Positions 17,259-27,108 of a DNA stretch of 64,000 nt are shown piece by piece. The position numbers were made by a program, and so were the translations under genes. Position 1 is the first letter of the stretch. Every line of letters starts with the position of its first letter. This stretch comes from Fodinibius halophilus (GTDB taxonomy: Bacteria > Bacteroidota > Rhodothermia > Balneolales > Balneolaceae): positions 116,669-180,668 of the forward strand of contig NZ_JAALLS010000006.1 of assembly GCF_011059105.1 (NCBI RefSeq). Direction: 5' to 3'. Below the pieces are notes generated by a model that saw nothing but the letters and a program-made list of their open reading frames with translations, did not search any database and had not been told where the DNA came from.

Positions 17259-19205
17259 TCAATTGGCTTGATATAGCCAGGCATCACTATCCTTTTGTTT
17301 AATATCTTTAAGTGCCCTGCGCGCATTTTCCAGCTCATCAAAAGCATTGTAAGCTACAAAGCGCCATCCATTCCCATTCTTTTTAATAATCACAGCGTCA
17401 CCATAGCCCTGTTGGATTAAGCGGTCTCTGAATTTTTTTGCATTAGAAACCTTTTCAAAAGCCCCACCTATTATATAGTAGTTCTTGCTTTCATTTTTTG
17501 GTGAGTCTATTTGCTGATTATCTTCCGGCGTTGTGCTTTCATCTTTATTCACTTCAACATCAAGGGGATCCGCTTCTATAGGCTGGTCCCCCCCAAGATT
17601 TAATTCTACTTTTTCTGTTTTAACTTCGGGATCTGTAATAGCCGGCTCTTTCTTCTTTGTATCGTCTTCTAATTTTACGGGTTGCTCTTCGTCAGTGTTA
17701 ATTTCTTCAGCCTCATCAGAGTCATTTTGGGGCTCTTCTTCCTTCTTCGGTTCTTCTTTAACCTCATTTTCAGGAGCTTCCGTTTTATCTTCTTCAAATT
17801 CATCAGTTTCAAAGCCCGCTTCTTTTTCTTTCGCTTTTTGACTTTCTTTTACCTCATCACGCATACGCTGGCGTTCATCCCGAAGGAGCTCATACTTACC
17901 TTTATACTCCCCATCTTCACTTATACGCTCGGGAATAGTAGGTTCTAAATCAGCTTGTAACAGTATTACCAACTCACGCATTTGGGTATCACTGGAATTG
18001 TAGCCAAAGAGATAGCGAAGTCCGAAGAACCATGGCGGCAGATCCTTTAATATTGGAATACCTCTGCGTACTTCAGACTGCTCAGTACTATACAGTCCGG
18101 CAATAACCGTCGCTTCCCCATCCAATAAGAGGGCTTGTGTTGATGCTTGCTGTTTATTGATTATTGTACTTACCGGATCGGGTTGAGCTGTAGAGCGCTC
18201 GGCCACAATATCCAAGTGTACAAAAGTAGTATCATTTTGTTCAATAACTCTTGGTGTAACCTCCAAAATAGTACCAACACTAAAGAAATCCTCAATCACA
18301 TTGCCGGCAATATCTCGTTGTTTAATAGAGAAGTCTTGCCCCACCTGAATACGACCATCTTCGCCATCCATTACCTTTATCGTTGGAGAAGCTAAAATTT
18401 CTCCCAGGTTATCTGCTTCAAAAGCACTAAACAAAGCCTGAACGTTAATACCTGTGTTCCCAATTTCTCCTACATTAATAACTGCATTAAAGACCTCTTG
18501 AGAAACATTTTGTGCTCCTTTAGAATTAACCTGTACGAAAGGTCCATTACCGTCAAAGTTTGAATTTGGTATTTGGCCTCCACCGGACCCCTCGCCACTA
18601 CCTCCTCCACGGCCGCCGCCAGAACCGCCGCCACTATCTCCACCACCTAATATAGCATCAGGCACATTCTCAGAGATAGTTGACCAATCAACACCAATCT
18701 CTTGTAGCGCACGTCGATTACCTTCGAAGAAGATAGCATTAATACGGACCTCATGGGTTTTTGTAGTAGCCACGGGGCCTTGCTGCTGCCCTTGGCCACC
18801 TCCCCCACCTGTCGCAGTTTGTTTCTGAGAAGGACTCTGCTGTGATTGGATAGTTACTATTTCAAAAAAGTCTTTCTGTTCAAGAAGAGTACGATTTTTC
18901 ACCTTTAAAATTAGTTTCAAAGCATCCATCCAATGCATGGGGGGAACCGAAATACCAATATTCCCCTCTGTTTGGGCACGATCAATAACAATTTTATTCC
19001 TGTACCTTTGAGCGAAATCATTAATAACATCCAAAGCCCTGTTAAAAGAGGTACTCCGATCAAAAGTGACCACCTCTTCGGGATTGGTATATTCTCGGTA
19101 CTCTGCAGGTAAATTATCCCGGTTCTGTGCATTCGCTACAGAACTAATTATAAACAGGGTAGCAAATAAAAGTGAGGTAAATATTTTCAATATAGAGAAT
19201 CTCAT
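17259..19205 (-). CDS. pilQ: Type IV pilus secretin PilQ/GspD-like with C-terminal SPOR domain
   Basis: Outer-membrane secretin channel of the pilus machine, ~648 residues from the ATG at 19205 (1 nt after the pilO stop, giving a clean signal peptide ending VANA). An in-frame ATG at 19229 adds eight residues. Order: signal peptide; short secretin N-domain (SFNRALDVINDFAQ to FFEIVTI); an N1-type domain broken by a Gly-rich loop around GGGDSGGGSGGG; the secretin core with LASPTIKVMDGE, VGTILEVTPRV and AGLYSTEQ; a ~120-residue very acidic linker; and a SPOR domain (YYIIGGAFEKVSNAKKF to WLYQAN) for binding denuded peptidoglycan. A SPOR tail on the secretin is unusual; AMIN domains are the common anchor. 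Last gene of the pilus cluster. Confidence 0.9.
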   Translation of the reverse strand: MRFSILKIFTSLLFATLFIISSVANAQNRDNLPAEYREYTNPEEVVTFDRSTSFNRALDVINDFAQRYRNKIVIDRAQTEGNIGISVPPMHWMDALKLILKVKNRTLLEQKDFFEIVTIQSQQSPSQKQTATGGGGGQGQQQGPVATTKTHEVRINAIFFEGNRRALQEIGVDWSTISENVPDAILGGGDSGGGSGGGRGGGSGEGSGGGQIPNSNFDGNGPFVQVNSKGAQNVSQEVFNAVINVGEIGNTGINVQALFSAFEADNLGEILASPTIKVMDGEDGRIQVGQDFSIKQRDIAGNVIEDFFSVGTILEVTPRVIEQNDTTFVHLDIVAERSTAQPDPVSTIINKQQASTQALLLDGEATVIAGLYSTEQSEVRRGIPILKDLPPWFFGLRYLFGYNSSDTQMRELVILLQADLEPTIPERISEDGEYKGKYELLRDERQRMRDEVKESQKAKEKEAGFETDEFEEDKTEAPENEVKEEPKKEEEPQNDSDEAEEINTDEEQPVKLEDDTKKKEPAITDPEVKTEKVELNLGGDQPIEADPLDVEVNKDESTTPEDNQQIDSPKNESKNYYIIGGAFEKVSNAKKFRDRLIQQGYGDAVIIKKNGNGWRFVAYNAFDELENARRALKDIKQKDSDAWLYQAN

Positions 19206-19206
19206 A

Positions 19207-20079
19207 TTAGTTACTGCTTTCATTTTCATCTTTATTAACCTGCAAGGTTAGTTGATCTATAATACCGCCTTTATTAAGCCTAAAAGTGGCTGATCCCTTA
19301 TTTACATTAATCTTCGTTAATTCTCCCAGATAAACATCATCTCCAATCGACAGTTTTTTCATCACACCATTCTGGTCAATCATAAAGACCTGATCAGAAC
19401 TTATTGCCACCAGAGAACTAGACTCTACATTTACTAAATTATCATCATTATGCTTTACAGTCCGAATTAAGGGGAAAAAAGGATTATGTACCGAACCTAA
19501 TAAATTATTTTTGATAGCCAAGTCGGGTTCACCGAGCAGCTTTACACGATCATAAAAACTGGTGAGTGTAAAGTTAAAATCTACTTTTCCATACGATTCA
19601 AGATCATTAATTGGATTAACTTTTACCCCACTTACTTTATTAAGAGGCCGACTTAATTCAATCTGGCGAATAAAATTATTAAGATTTCTGTAATACCCCT
19701 CACCGGTAATGACCATTTTTATAGTTCCGTACTGCCCGTACTCCGTAGAATCAATAAAACTGAACGAAAAGTCAGTATATGCAGACCCACGACCTACATT
19801 TGTTAAAAACTCATAGACCAGATCTTCATTGCTGCTGGGATACAATGCTTTGTTATAGTTATTAAAAAAAGATTTGGCTTCTTTAAACTGCTCTTGCAAC
19901 AACGGATATTGATCTGCCGTTTGTTGTTTATTATTAAGTTCCTGGCGGGTTTCCTGCACATCCTTTTTCAGCTCTTTGATCTGAGGTTTTTGATAGAAAT
20001 AGATATACCCCCAGCCTCCACCAATAAAAGCTGTCAACACAAACAGTAATATTAACGTATTTCGTACTCCGTAGGACAT
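19207..20079 (-). CDS. pilO: PilO-PilP fusion, pilus alignment complex
   Basis: A 290-residue bitopic protein. Residues 9-27 form the membrane helix, 30-60 a coiled coil, and 65-165 the PilO ferredoxin-like core (YGTIKMVITGEGYYRNLNNF). After residue ~185 comes NPFFPLI and a beta domain with LVAISSDQVFMI, LSIGDDVYLGELTKI and GIIDQLTLQV, which reads like PilP. PilP is otherwise absent from the locus, so this protein probably does both jobs, linking the inner-membrane PilMN part to the secretin encoded next. It follows pilMN by 15 nt. Confidence 0.8.
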   Translation of the reverse strand: MSYGVRNTLILLFVLTAFIGGGWGYIYFYQKPQIKELKKDVQETRQELNNKQQTADQYPLLQEQFKEAKSFFNNYNKALYPSSNEDLVYEFLTNVGRGSAYTDFSFSFIDSTEYGQYGTIKMVITGEGYYRNLNNFIRQIELSRPLNKVSGVKVNPINDLESYGKVDFNFTLTSFYDRVKLLGEPDLAIKNNLLGSVHNPFFPLIRTVKHNDDNLVNVESSSLVAISSDQVFMIDQNGVMKKLSIGDDVYLGELTKINVNKGSATFRLNKGGIIDQLTLQVNKDENESSN

Positions 20080-20094
20080 AAAAACAGCTTCCTG

Positions 20095-21783
20095 TTATTT
20101 TCCAATTAGTTTTTGAACCTCTTGCGGGGTAGCAGGAGAGTATAATGAATCATTAGCAATAAATTCTTTTATCGATATAGAAAAATTATACACATTTTGC
20201 TCCCTTATCAGCTCTTTCTGGACATCCAGTAATGTTGCATCTTCAAATACATCAATAATTTTGGGGATACGAGACCGATATAACGTATACCCTTGTAAAG
20301 ACACTTCGCCTGAGCTATTCTGAGTAAATGATGCAAGCCAGCTACTTCCGACATTCCGCATTCCTCGGTTAAGAATCTGCAATTTCGCCGACCATTCCTG
20401 GCTCCCTTTTGTCAATGTATCTAGCATCACAAGTTTTTCTCTTAAGGTAGCAAGGTTATCTTGTAGTTCTTTTGAATTGGCAACAATCGGATCAAGCTCA
20501 TTAATTTGCGACTCCATCTGCTCCAGCTGAGTAGAATACTGATCAATCTCTTGAGCATTTTGAGTATAAAAATAGTTAACCGTAATGGGAGCCAAGAAAA
20601 TCAAAAATAAGATTAACATTCCGTGCCATTGCAGCTGAAATATCTTCTGACGATCCTGTACATACTTGGGAACAAATGAGATCTCCGGAAAAAACTCTTC
20701 TTTAGCCCCTGATGCAGCGATAGCAGTGCCAATAGCCGTTGTGAATGAAGGAACCGAGGACGGGTCTACATGTTCAAGGTCAAAAAATTCCTCTTTAAAC
20801 GTAAAATCTTCAACATAGATATCAGGAAAATTATCCTCAAAGAACTCTACTGCTTGTTGCCCAAGCGTATTATTGGTTAATAAAATACGATCCAAGCTCG
20901 GTACTTCTCCCGTATCAAGCTGGAAGAGAATTTTACTGAAAACAGTATTTAAAAACGTTTTCTTATTTGTACCCTCATTAATAATAGGCGAAACGAGCCA
21001 GATATCTTCGCCCTTCATAAATACGACCCTGCACTGTTCTTTCCCAAACTGGACAATACCGGTTAGTTCATCGGCATCCAATTCATAGTTGGCTCGTACC
21101 AGCCCAACAAGCGCTATTTCATCAGGGATGATGTTTTGTATCGCCATTTTCCCTGAGTAGAGCTCGCGAACATTATTTATCAATTTAAGTGTAGACGATT
21201 CATCATCAATTGAGGCCAACAAAAGTGACCCATCTTCTCTCACCTGGTACGAATAATTATCCTCAGTTTTGGGCATACCATAGATCGACTCCAGCTTATC
21301 TTCAAGATCTTCAATGAGGTCTTTTCTCTTAACCTCACTAAAATCAGTATCTCTGATAATCTGAAAAATGGTATCTCCGGCAGGTATATTTAACCCCATA
21401 TGAAGTTTATCGCCCTGCAGATCTGTAAGCAGATCATAAACCAATAGTTCATTCGATTCGGCCTCCTCAGACTCATCTACCATATCCATGGCAAAGTCCT
21501 CAGCCTCTTCTTCAAGGCCTTCAAAGTCAATTTCTTCTTCCTCTTCCTGGCCCTCTTCTTCTAACCCAAATATCGAATCGGCATCTTCATCTAAATCTTT
21601 ATCCTCAAAAGCTGCATCAATATGGCCTTGTTGATCTGATGAGCTTTCACTGCTTATTTTTTCTACCAGTGAATACTGGTCCAGTTTAACCAGGTTCAGT
21701 GAACTGCCATCCACCCTAATCCGTGCCACTCGAATAGCATCATCCTGTATGGTAAGTCCTATAAATTCTTTTTTTCCAAACAT
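20095..21783 (-). CDS. pilM: PilM-PilN fusion protein
   Basis: A 562-residue protein joining an actin-like PilM region (residues ~1-365: KKEFIGLTIQDDAIRVARI at the start, VREDGSLLLASID, FTTAIGTAIAASGA as the last nucleotide-fold element) to a PilN-like membrane protein (helix ~387-405, coiled coil ~410-455, then a ferredoxin-like domain with WLASFTQNSSGEVSLQGYT). Usually pilM and pilN are separate genes. An extremely acidic insertion lies at residues ~50-115. The inner-membrane helix lies between them, so the PilM part is cytoplasmic and the PilN domain periplasmic. It follows pilT by 23 nt. Confidence 0.85.
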   Translation of the reverse strand: MFGKKEFIGLTIQDDAIRVARIRVDGSSLNLVKLDQYSLVEKISSESSSDQQGHIDAAFEDKDLDEDADSIFGLEEEGQEEEEEIDFEGLEEEAEDFAMDMVDESEEAESNELLVYDLLTDLQGDKLHMGLNIPAGDTIFQIIRDTDFSEVKRKDLIEDLEDKLESIYGMPKTEDNYSYQVREDGSLLLASIDDESSTLKLINNVRELYSGKMAIQNIIPDEIALVGLVRANYELDADELTGIVQFGKEQCRVVFMKGEDIWLVSPIINEGTNKKTFLNTVFSKILFQLDTGEVPSLDRILLTNNTLGQQAVEFFEDNFPDIYVEDFTFKEEFFDLEHVDPSSVPSFTTAIGTAIAASGAKEEFFPEISFVPKYVQDRQKIFQLQWHGMLILFLIFLAPITVNYFYTQNAQEIDQYSTQLEQMESQINELDPIVANSKELQDNLATLREKLVMLDTLTKGSQEWSAKLQILNRGMRNVGSSWLASFTQNSSGEVSLQGYTLYRSRIPKIIDVFEDATLLDVQKELIREQNVYNFSISIKEFIANDSLYSPATPQEVQKLIGK

Positions 21784-21806
21784 TCGGTTGAGTTATCCGC
21801 TGTAGA

Positions 21807-23057
21807 TTAATATTCAGTTTCTGAAATTAGCTGCTTAAGACGCTTTTTATTGTTCGCATTATTGATGGCCTCTTCTTTAGAGATCTTTCCTTCATCATAC
21901 AGCCGTTTCAGATCCTGTTCCATTGTATTCATACCTTTTGCGCTGCCCTCCATTAACATCTGGTATATTTCGCCAACGTTATTATTACGAATTGCAGCCT
22001 TTACAGAACTAGTAACCACTAGTACTTCTTTTGCCAACACACGCTTACCATCAAGTGAAGGAATGAGTTTTTGACTAATAACGCAAGTTAACACGTCAGC
22101 AAGACGCGTTCTTACCCGATTTTGTTCATTAACGGGCACCTCACCGAGAATACGTTCAATACTTTCCATAGCTGAACTAGTGTGGAGCGTACCAAACGTT
22201 TTATGCCCCGAATCTGTAATCTCAAGTGCCGTCATAATAGTTTCCGGATCACGAAGCTCACCGATAACAATAATATCAGGATCTTGTCGTAACGCTTGTA
22301 TCGCTCCTTCTTTAAATGACTTTACATCTCGACCAACCTCACGGTGGCGAACTACAGACTTATTAGGCGTATGAATAAGCTCAACAGGAGAGGCAATAAT
22401 TACAATGTGTGAATCAACTGTTCTATTATTGGCATCTATAACCGTATCGAGGGTAGATGATTTACCTGATCCTGTAATCCCGGTTACCAGCGTTAAACCA
22501 TACTTAAAGTATTTTAAACTTAACGCCTTGGCAACCTCGGGATGTAAATTCAATCCTTTAAACGGCCGTATGGTATTATCGATCTTTCGCATATTAAGTG
22601 CTAAGTGCTCAAGATCAAAATACATATCCGCACGAAATCGCTTTGCATCCGAGACCTTTGCTCCTGTATCAATAGAGTATGAAAAGTCTAAATTCCGATT
22701 TTCAAGCAGATGCTTACGCTGGCTGGGCATAATAAGGTTATGCAGCAAAAAGTCGGTTTCAGTGAGGGTAAATTCAGGAGCACTTTTATCTGGTGATTTA
22801 TCTCCGTGGATACGGTACCATACTTTATTATCACATCCCGGACCTCCCAAGTCGATATCGGAAGCCTCATTATCGTACATCTTATTCAATAGGCTTTCAA
22901 TAACATCTTGTAACTCTCCCCGGACCTCTTGGGATAAATTGTCTACAAGTGAACCAATTTCCTGATGGCGTTCTATTCCCTTTGAACTAGCATTTAGCTG
23001 CTCAGCAAGTGGTGCAATAATTTCTTTGGCTCTATCTTTTTGTACCCCTACTTCCAT
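21807..23057 (-). CDS. pilT: Pilus retraction ATPase PilT
   Basis: A 416-residue hexameric secretion ATPase. Walker A GITGSGKS at 193-200, Asp box DPDIIVIGELRDPET (Walker B), His box GHKTFGTLHTSSA, and the PilT-specific C-terminal helix AAIRNNNVGEIYQMLMEG...MNTMEQDL. The tetracysteine motif of PilB is absent. It is longer than a classic PilT (~345), with a ~65-residue helical N-terminal extension. It powers pilus disassembly from the cytoplasmic face of the platform. It lies just upstream of pilMN and downstream of the cyclic-nucleotide-binding gene. Confidence 0.92.
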   Translation of the reverse strand: MEVGVQKDRAKEIIAPLAEQLNASSKGIERHQEIGSLVDNLSQEVRGELQDVIESLLNKMYDNEASDIDLGGPGCDNKVWYRIHGDKSPDKSAPEFTLTETDFLLHNLIMPSQRKHLLENRNLDFSYSIDTGAKVSDAKRFRADMYFDLEHLALNMRKIDNTIRPFKGLNLHPEVAKALSLKYFKYGLTLVTGITGSGKSSTLDTVIDANNRTVDSHIVIIASPVELIHTPNKSVVRHREVGRDVKSFKEGAIQALRQDPDIIVIGELRDPETIMTALEITDSGHKTFGTLHTSSAMESIERILGEVPVNEQNRVRTRLADVLTCVISQKLIPSLDGKRVLAKEVLVVTSSVKAAIRNNNVGEIYQMLMEGSAKGMNTMEQDLKRLYDEGKISKEEAINNANNKKRLKQLISETEY

Positions 23058-23215
23058 CTGCTATAGCTTATTTTAATAATGAATTTCATTAATAAAGAGA
23101 GATTTGTGCCCTGTTTGTTACAAAATAAATGTCGTAGCTATCATTCCAGCATCCACTGGCACTACCCACACATCAAAACATTAATTTTTCTTAATATTAT
23201 TAAATATCTTACCTA

Positions 23216-23719
23216 TTACCAACTAGTATCGTCGAGTAAACGTTTTTTCAGCTGTAAAAGCTGTATATTCATGTTGCTGATCTTCTTTTGCTGTATTTCA
23301 ATAATATTACGCGTAAAGATATTAAACAGCTTTTCTGGTTTTTTTCGGAAGAAGTTTAGGGCTTCGTATCGTTCAAATTTCAACAATTGGATATCTCCCT
23401 CTGAAACTACCTTAGCCATTCTGTTATTTTTACTAAATAAGAATGTTTCTCCCAAGAAGTTTCCTTTGGAAAGCGTAGCCAACTGTATATTATCTTTCCA
23501 AATAGAAACTTTGCCTTCAGCTATCAAGTAGGCAGAGTTGACATACTCTTCTTCATTAATGATGATATCATCCTGAACAAACTTTTCCAGCTGTCCCAGT
23601 TTCAAAAATTCCATAATATCTTCGTAATGGAAATTTCTGAGTAACAATGGCGGCTCTTTTAGAAATTGCCGTATGTACTCTGGCGCTGCCTCTTTTTCTG
23701 CTTGATTTTCAGTTGTCAT
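23216..23719 (-). CDS. Cyclic-nucleotide-binding domain protein
   Basis: A 167-residue single-domain protein. Residues ~45-135 are a Crp/cNMP-binding beta-barrel: DDIIINEEEYVNSAYLIAEG, KVSIWKDNIQLATLSKGNFL and GETFLF (the phosphate-cassette G-E position). There is no DNA-binding helix-turn-helix; the ~30 C-terminal residues are a basic amphipathic helix. It lies between pilB and pilT, so it may adjust pilus motors in response to a nucleotide or act as a structural module. Ligand unknown: the usual cassette Arg is not obvious, so cAMP binding is doubtful. Confidence 0.75.
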   Translation of the reverse strand: MTTENQAEKEAAPEYIRQFLKEPPLLLRNFHYEDIMEFLKLGQLEKFVQDDIIINEEEYVNSAYLIAEGKVSIWKDNIQLATLSKGNFLGETFLFSKNNRMAKVVSEGDIQLLKFERYEALNFFRKKPEKLFNIFTRNIIEIQQKKISNMNIQLLQLKKRLLDDTSW

Positions 23720-23820
23720 AACTGTACTCCGAGTTTATACTTGTGCTAACCCCATCAAAAACACATTCGATTAGTAATACTGTTTATATATGCCCATAAG
23801 AGCCATATTTCTATACAAAA

Positions 23821-25593
23821 TCAATCCTCTATTGTAATTGCTGCAATTTCATCAATCGTAGTCATGCCATTTTTAATACGCTCACGCCCCGATCCTCGTA
23901 AACTTAACATTCCTTGACTCATAGCATGTTCTTTGATCGCAACCTCATCAATTTCATCACCGGATTCAAGAATCATTTTCCGAATTTCTTTGTCAAAATA
24001 CAGAGCTTCCATAATAGCAGTACGCCCTTTATATCCGTTTCCACATCTGTCGCATCCAACCGGGCGATAAAATGTTGTCTCCTCATACTCTTCTTCGGTA
24101 AATCCAATACCCTTGGCACTTTCTATATGGGGCTCATACTCCTCTTTACATTCATCACAAAGCGTACGAACCAACCGCTGAGCCATAATAAGGTTCACTG
24201 CATTGGCAATAAGGAACGTTTCGACCCCCATTTTATATAATCGTGAAATAGCACTGGGGGCATCATTGGTGTGAAGCGTAGAAAATGTAAGGTGCCCGGT
24301 ATTTGCAAGCTTAATAGCAATTTCAGCAGTTTTAAGGTCACGAATCTCACCTACAAGCACAATATCAGGGTCATGTCGCAATATCCCTCGCATAGCAAGG
24401 TCAAAACTCATGTGATTACCAATTTTTAACTGCCTGGCTCCTTCAATAAGGTACTCCACAGGGTCCTCAACGGTAAGCACATTTACCGATGGATCAATCA
24501 CATAGTATAAAGCTGCCACAAGCGTGGTTGATTTACCACTGCCTGTAGGACCTGTTACAATAACAATACCCGAAGGCTTTTCAATCGCTTTTACAAAATC
24601 ATCTTTCGCCTTTTCTTGCAGCCCCAACACATTAAGGTCGGTAATCACTTCTCTGTCATCGAGAATACGAATTACAATAGATTCGAACTTCCGGTCAAAT
24701 TGCTCCCCTACCATTGGCATAATGGAAACACGATACCGAATGCTATGGTTGTCTACAATACGCTGTATAAAGCCATCCTGAGAGGCATCGCGCTCAAATC
24801 GATCCACATTACGTGTTTTATCTTTAACAACAGCTGATATCGCCTCGGGCTTCACATTATTTTGTTGATGCCAGAGTTCCAGCTTGCCATCGATTCTGAA
24901 TCGTATATCTGTAGAGGCCGGCCCACAGGGCACGATATGAATATCACTCACCCCTTTCCGCACCCCCTCCACCAAGAATCCCTCAACCAGGGAGTTAAGC
25001 ATACTCTGGTTAATCTCGGCATCGATCTCCTCTTCATTAATCTGCTCTTCATCTTCTTCGAGATCGGGTTCTTCGTACTCAATCTCTTCGAGAAGATCCA
25101 AGAACTCATTTTTCTGTTCATAGACCTGGGTAAGTATCTGTTCTACCAACTCATACCGGCAATAAACAATCTCATGCTGCCTAAAATTAAGCTTACTGAT
25201 AATACTGGTGAGCATGGGGTCCGACGGGTCGGCAGCAGCAATGGTAAGGGTATTTTTTCCTTTCTTTAAGGGAACTGCTTTTTGATGGACCAGCTCATCA
25301 ACAACCTCGGTAGGCAGATCATCAATATGTTTTTTAATATTCTCAATGACCTGCCCTTCAATTTCATCTTTCTCAGGAAAGACCTCATCAAAAGCATAGA
25401 TAGAAGCTACTTCTTTCATCACCTTATGGCGATCGATACCCAAATCCTGATATAGAATCTGCCCAATTCTACGATTCGAAGATTCAGGTTCTTCGCGCAA
25501 AATAGCCAAGGCCTCATGAAGTTGTTCTTCAGAGATTATGCCTCGATTTACAAGGATATCACCTATATGTCTGCGTGTATTTACTTTTCCCAT
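23821..25593 (-). CDS. pilB: Pilus extension ATPase PilB/GspE
   Basis: A 590-residue assembly ATPase. An N-terminal MshEN/T2SSE_N region (residues ~8-150, IGDILVNRGIISEEQLHEAL) may bind c-di-GMP. The N2 domain follows an acidic linker, then the ATPase core with Walker A GPTGSGKST (~348-356), Asp box (HDPDIVLVGEIRD), His box (GHLTFSTLHTND) and the zinc tetracysteine pair CDEC ... CDRCGNGYKGR that separates PilB/GspE from PilT. It drives pilin insertion into the fibre. Neighbours are the platform protein gene pilC upstream and the cNMP gene downstream. Confidence 0.95.
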   Translation of the reverse strand: MGKVNTRRHIGDILVNRGIISEEQLHEALAILREEPESSNRRIGQILYQDLGIDRHKVMKEVASIYAFDEVFPEKDEIEGQVIENIKKHIDDLPTEVVDELVHQKAVPLKKGKNTLTIAAADPSDPMLTSIISKLNFRQHEIVYCRYELVEQILTQVYEQKNEFLDLLEEIEYEEPDLEEDEEQINEEEIDAEINQSMLNSLVEGFLVEGVRKGVSDIHIVPCGPASTDIRFRIDGKLELWHQQNNVKPEAISAVVKDKTRNVDRFERDASQDGFIQRIVDNHSIRYRVSIMPMVGEQFDRKFESIVIRILDDREVITDLNVLGLQEKAKDDFVKAIEKPSGIVIVTGPTGSGKSTTLVAALYYVIDPSVNVLTVEDPVEYLIEGARQLKIGNHMSFDLAMRGILRHDPDIVLVGEIRDLKTAEIAIKLANTGHLTFSTLHTNDAPSAISRLYKMGVETFLIANAVNLIMAQRLVRTLCDECKEEYEPHIESAKGIGFTEEEYEETTFYRPVGCDRCGNGYKGRTAIMEALYFDKEIRKMILESGDEIDEVAIKEHAMSQGMLSLRGSGRERIKNGMTTIDEIAAITIED

Positions 25594-25767
25594 CTATAAA
25601 AACAACGATTTCTGCTGGAACCGAAAAATTGAAACTTACCGTCTAATATACATTATAACAGCTGAAAAGTAAGTAAAAAACTTACTGTTTAGAGGCTTAT
25701 TTACTCATTTCAACCAATTTTACGATCTATTTAGTTCTTCAGGCAGTTCAGTTAATAGCGTGATAAT

Positions 25768-27108
25768 CTACATACCAGATTTAGGCTTAATAAGTGCAGA
25801 TTCGGCAGAAACAATGGTTATTGCAATAAGTGCAATCATAATAAACAAGTTTACGCCCAAACTAACCATATCAATAACGGTTTCCATTTTGTAGGTAGTT
25901 TGTGTTTCATAGTATTGAGCAAGCTGCTTGGCATTCTTTTTAAGGGCACCGGATTCGGCCCCCAATTTAAACCGACTTATAGCTGTATCTGTAAATACTT
26001 CTGTGGCTTTTAGGGATTCAATAAGGCCGGCCCCCTCTTTCAGCATCATCTTTATAGCCACTTCTTTAATCTGTTTTTCCATGTACTTATTTCTGCAGGC
26101 CTCGGCAGCTATTTTTATAACTTCAATATTTTGCCCTGAACCGCTGTACAAGGTATAAAATACACGGGCAAATATTTCGATACTGGTTTTGTGCAATAAA
26201 TCGCCTATTACGGGTATTTTAATGATATTTTTATCTTTCCAGAGTTGCCCTTGTGGGGTTTGGGTTAAATAGTACCAGGCAGCTGTTATAGGAATAACAA
26301 AAGAAAGAGTCAGTATTATCCAGTTTGCCTGCAACCAATAACTTAATTCTAAAGTAGCCGCGGTCATTGGCGGCAGTTCAATCCCCATATCAACAAAAGC
26401 CTCAGCTGTAGCCGGAAATATATATCCTACATAAAATAAAATCACTCCAATTGTTGCAAGAACAGTAATGGCAGGCATTAATAATGAGCGTCTCAAATTC
26501 TTTTTAAATTCGGCATCACGCTCTAAAAACTTGGCCGTACTTTCAAAAACCTGGGCCATATTACCACTGGTAGAGGCTACACTAAGCATATAGGCCGCAA
26601 ACTCGCCAAATACATCTTTGTGCTTACCATACACTTCGTCGCCTTCCTTACCATCTTTAAGGTCTTTCTGGATGGTACTGATGGTTTCTCGCATGCGCTT
26701 ATTCGTGGTATCTTCGTAAAGAAGATCCAAAATTTCATCAAAACTAAGTTGCTGATTAAGCAGATCAGCACTTAAACTGATAAAGGTAACAACTTCGCTT
26801 TGGGGTACACCTCCTTTAAAATCAAACCACTTTTTATTAATCCGTATAACCTTATACCCAAGCTTTACAAGGGCTTTTTCCACTTCCTCTTTGGAGTAGG
26901 CCTCTTGTTCACCGGTTACCGGATCTTTAGCCCCTTTTTGTACTTTATATTTATAGGTCTCTTTTTTATCAATGGATTGGACCTTAAAGCCATTTTTACG
27001 AGAAAGCTTTTCTACTCTTTTCTTTGCCTTCTTTTTACTGTCTGCCTCAAACTCCGACTTAATTTTTTTCCCTTTTGCAGAAACAGCAGTAAGTCTGAAT
27101 TCAGCCAT
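25768..27108 (-). CDS. pilC: Type IV pilus inner-membrane platform protein PilC/GspF
   Basis: A 446-residue T2SS-F family protein. Two repeated cytoplasmic T2SSF helical bundles (about 110-230 and 310-430) each lead into membrane helices (LLMPAITVLATIGVILFYVG, then WIILTLSFVIPITAAWYYL, and VSLGVNLFIMIALIAITIVS near the end). Family motifs FARVFYTLYSGSG and KLGAESGALKK are visible. The first ~105 residues form an unusual extra, Lys-rich region. It is the platform on which PilB and PilT act. It is separated from the ligase gene by ~260 nt. Confidence 0.92.
   Translation of the reverse strand: MAEFRLTAVSAKGKKIKSEFEADSKKKAKKRVEKLSRKNGFKVQSIDKKETYKYKVQKGAKDPVTGEQEAYSKEEVEKALVKLGYKVIRINKKWFDFKGGVPQSEVVTFISLSADLLNQQLSFDEILDLLYEDTTNKRMRETISTIQKDLKDGKEGDEVYGKHKDVFGEFAAYMLSVASTSGNMAQVFESTAKFLERDAEFKKNLRRSLLMPAITVLATIGVILFYVGYIFPATAEAFVDMGIELPPMTAATLELSYWLQANWIILTLSFVIPITAAWYYLTQTPQGQLWKDKNIIKIPVIGDLLHKTSIEIFARVFYTLYSGSGQNIEVIKIAAEACRNKYMEKQIKEVAIKMMLKEGAGLIESLKATEVFTDTAISRFKLGAESGALKKNAKQLAQYYETQTTYKMETVIDMVSLGVNLFIMIALIAITIVSAESALIKPKSGM

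Noticed and set aside
17533..17948. Ser/Phe-rich + strand frames opposite the secretin linker
   Set aside because: They mirror the Glu/Lys-rich linker codons (GAA/GAG read as TTC/CTC) of the secretin gene.
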